This document shows, piece by piece, positions 63,114 to 64,000 of a stretch of 64,000 nt of DNA (its first letter is position 1; each line of letters starts with the position of its first letter). The stretch lies in the NCBI RefSeq assembly GCF_022701255.1, contig NZ_CP031705.1:2679501-2743500 (forward strand), read 5' to 3'. The notes under the pieces are model-generated. The model was not told where the DNA came from. It searched no databases and saw only the letters and a program-made list of their open reading frames with translations. The position numbers and the translations under genes are program-made. Source of the DNA: Microcoleus vaginatus HSN003 (GTDB taxonomy: Bacteria > Cyanobacteriota > Cyanobacteriia > Cyanobacteriales > Microcoleaceae).

Positions 63114-63767
63114 TTAAGCCTGAGACATAGCAGGCAAACAAACCTTAGTACCCCCCAAACCGCAATAACCGTTCGGCTCTTTAGCAAGATACTGCTGATG
63201 ATAGCTTTCTGCGTAATAAAACTCAGGAGCCTCAAGAATTTCAGTGGTAATCTTGCCGTAACCGGCCGCCGTCAAAGCCTGCTGGTAAGCATCTCGCGAA
63301 GCTTCTGCTAGCTGCTTTTGGGTAGCTGAATACGTGTAAATTCCCGATCGATACTGAGTACCCGAATCATTGCCCTGACGCATTCCTTGAGTAGGATTGT
63401 GACTTTCCCAAAAAACTTTGAGCAGCGTTTCGTAACTAATTACTTTCGGATCGAACACAACCAATACTACTTCATTGTGTCCCGTCATCCCGCTGCAAAC
63501 TTCGTTGTAAGTAGGATTCGGAGTAATCCCAGCCGCGTAGCCAACAGCCGTCGAAAAAACTCCATTTTGCTGCCAAAATTTCCGTTCTGCTCCCCAAAAA
63601 CAGCCCAGACCAAACAAGGCAGTCTCCATGCCGTTTGGAAAGGGAGGTTTGAGCGGATTGCCGTTAACAAAGTGACTTGCCGGTACCGACATCGACTCTG
63701 CCCGTCCCGGTAATGCCTCTTGGGGAGAGGGCAGGCTCGACTTTTTGCCAAATCCAAATAGCACCAT
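63114..63767 (-). CDS. msrA: Peptide methionine sulfoxide reductase A
   Basis: A 217-residue enzyme that reduces S-methionine sulfoxide in proteins. The catalytic C56 is in [13 protein letters not shown], with GYAAG and YRSGIY further on and a resolving Cys in the [10 protein letters not shown] end. A ~45-residue N-terminal extension ([17 protein letters not shown]) precedes the family core. It is probably cytoplasmic, part of oxidative-stress protection. It is monocistronic. MsrB is not in the window. Confidence 0.96.
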   Translation of the reverse strand: MVLFGFGKKSSLPSPQEALPGRAESMSVPASHFVNGNPLKPPFPNGMETALFGLGCFWGAERKFWQQNGVFSTAVGYAAGITPNPTYNEVCSGMTGHNEVVLVVFDPKVISYETLLKVFWESHNPTQGMRQGNDSGTQYRSGIYTYSATQKQLAEASRDAYQQALTAAGYGKITTEILEAPEFYYAESYHQQYLAKEPNGYCGLGGTKVCLPAMSQA

Positions 63768-64000
63768 AAGTTTGTGAGGGGATCTCTGATAAACGTCTTT
63801 ACCTTACTTAATAATATCAGATGTATACTGAAAATAGTGGCCCTCTTAAAGGTAGAAGGTAAAAACCAGAAGGCAGATTTTGTTTACGGAAGGTTTTCGG
63901 TGATACTGCTCAGTGCCAACCAAGTTTTAAATCACATTAGGCAGTGTTGTATGTCACCAAAGCATACCTAAAATATCACCTATTGTTGAGGTATAAATCA
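63768..64000. other. Right-edge region; nothing recognised
   Basis: The 233 bp beyond msrA contain AT-rich sequence and no credible gene; the open frame at 63774-63971 has no family features. It is likely the msrA promoter region. Confidence 0.4.

Noticed and set aside
63774-63971. Plus-strand 65-codon frame at the right edge
   Set aside because: No homology-like feature and it lies in the msrA promoter zone.

Overview
The window reads as chromosome of a filamentous, non-heterocystous cyanobacterium of the Microcoleus/Oscillatoria type. The evidence is the many HIP1 octamers (GCGATCGC), the photosynthesis genes (petG, cytochrome cM, a high-light-inducible protein), cyanobacterial marker proteins (Ycf46, DUF3611, a SigC-type sigma factor, FurA-like Fur) and the short-repeat tracts typical of that group. 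The genus is an inference; no rRNA is present.

Layout. 1-1.2 kb: end of an RTX protein, then cytM and petG diverging. 1.4-7.9 kb: a minus-strand surface-polysaccharide cluster with two tandem GT4 paralogues, a GT2-GT4 fusion, a coiled-coil protein and a long-form RmlA. 8.2-12.1 kb: a VanX-like dipeptidase, a DUF433 antitoxin relic split by an IS630-type element, a methyltransferase and a membrane-fusion-protein relic. 12.4-18.1 kb: the translation and envelope block rpmH-rnpA-PH protein-yidC-khpB/jag-yceD-ycf46 and an SH3 protein. 18.6-30.4 kb: a tiny membrane protein, an IS1182-like element with a frameshift, a six-repeat peptidoglycan-binding protein, fur, sigC, lipA, tRNA-Pro(CGG), an EAL phosphodiesterase, a Ycf39-like reductase and xth.

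30.4-36.3 kb is the main accessory region. It holds a NB-ARC/STAND relic, a TerB-dynamin GTPase, a LeoA-like dynamin GTPase broken by one in-frame amber codon, a Panacea antitoxin gene between 38-bp direct repeats, and a compact unit with consensus promoter and terminator that may be a small RNA. 36.3-47.7 kb is mostly housekeeping: MerR regulator, Hlip, RodZ-like protein, speA, an NDP-sugar pyrophosphorylase, scpA, LapA, a lipoprotein and a PmbA-type protease-like protein. 47.8-49.6 kb is a nuclease-like gene split by a second IS630-type element. 49.7-55.5 kb: TPR protein, ssb, mreBCD, a HAD hydrolase and argB. 55.7-63.8 kb: a DUF4926 fragment, a third dynamin-like GTPase with a glycine-zipper partner, a start-less HTH-like ORF, a secreted GH-A-like protein, three small membrane/coiled-coil genes and msrA.

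Three IS elements all carry disrupted transposase frames, and two sit inside other genes. A MITE-like repeat with core palindrome GAACAGGCAAGATGCCTGTTC recurs at least six times. The best candidates for an undescribed system are the two dynamin loci (30.8-35.1 kb and 56.0-58.7 kb), surrounded by worn-down toxin-antitoxin and conflict genes.
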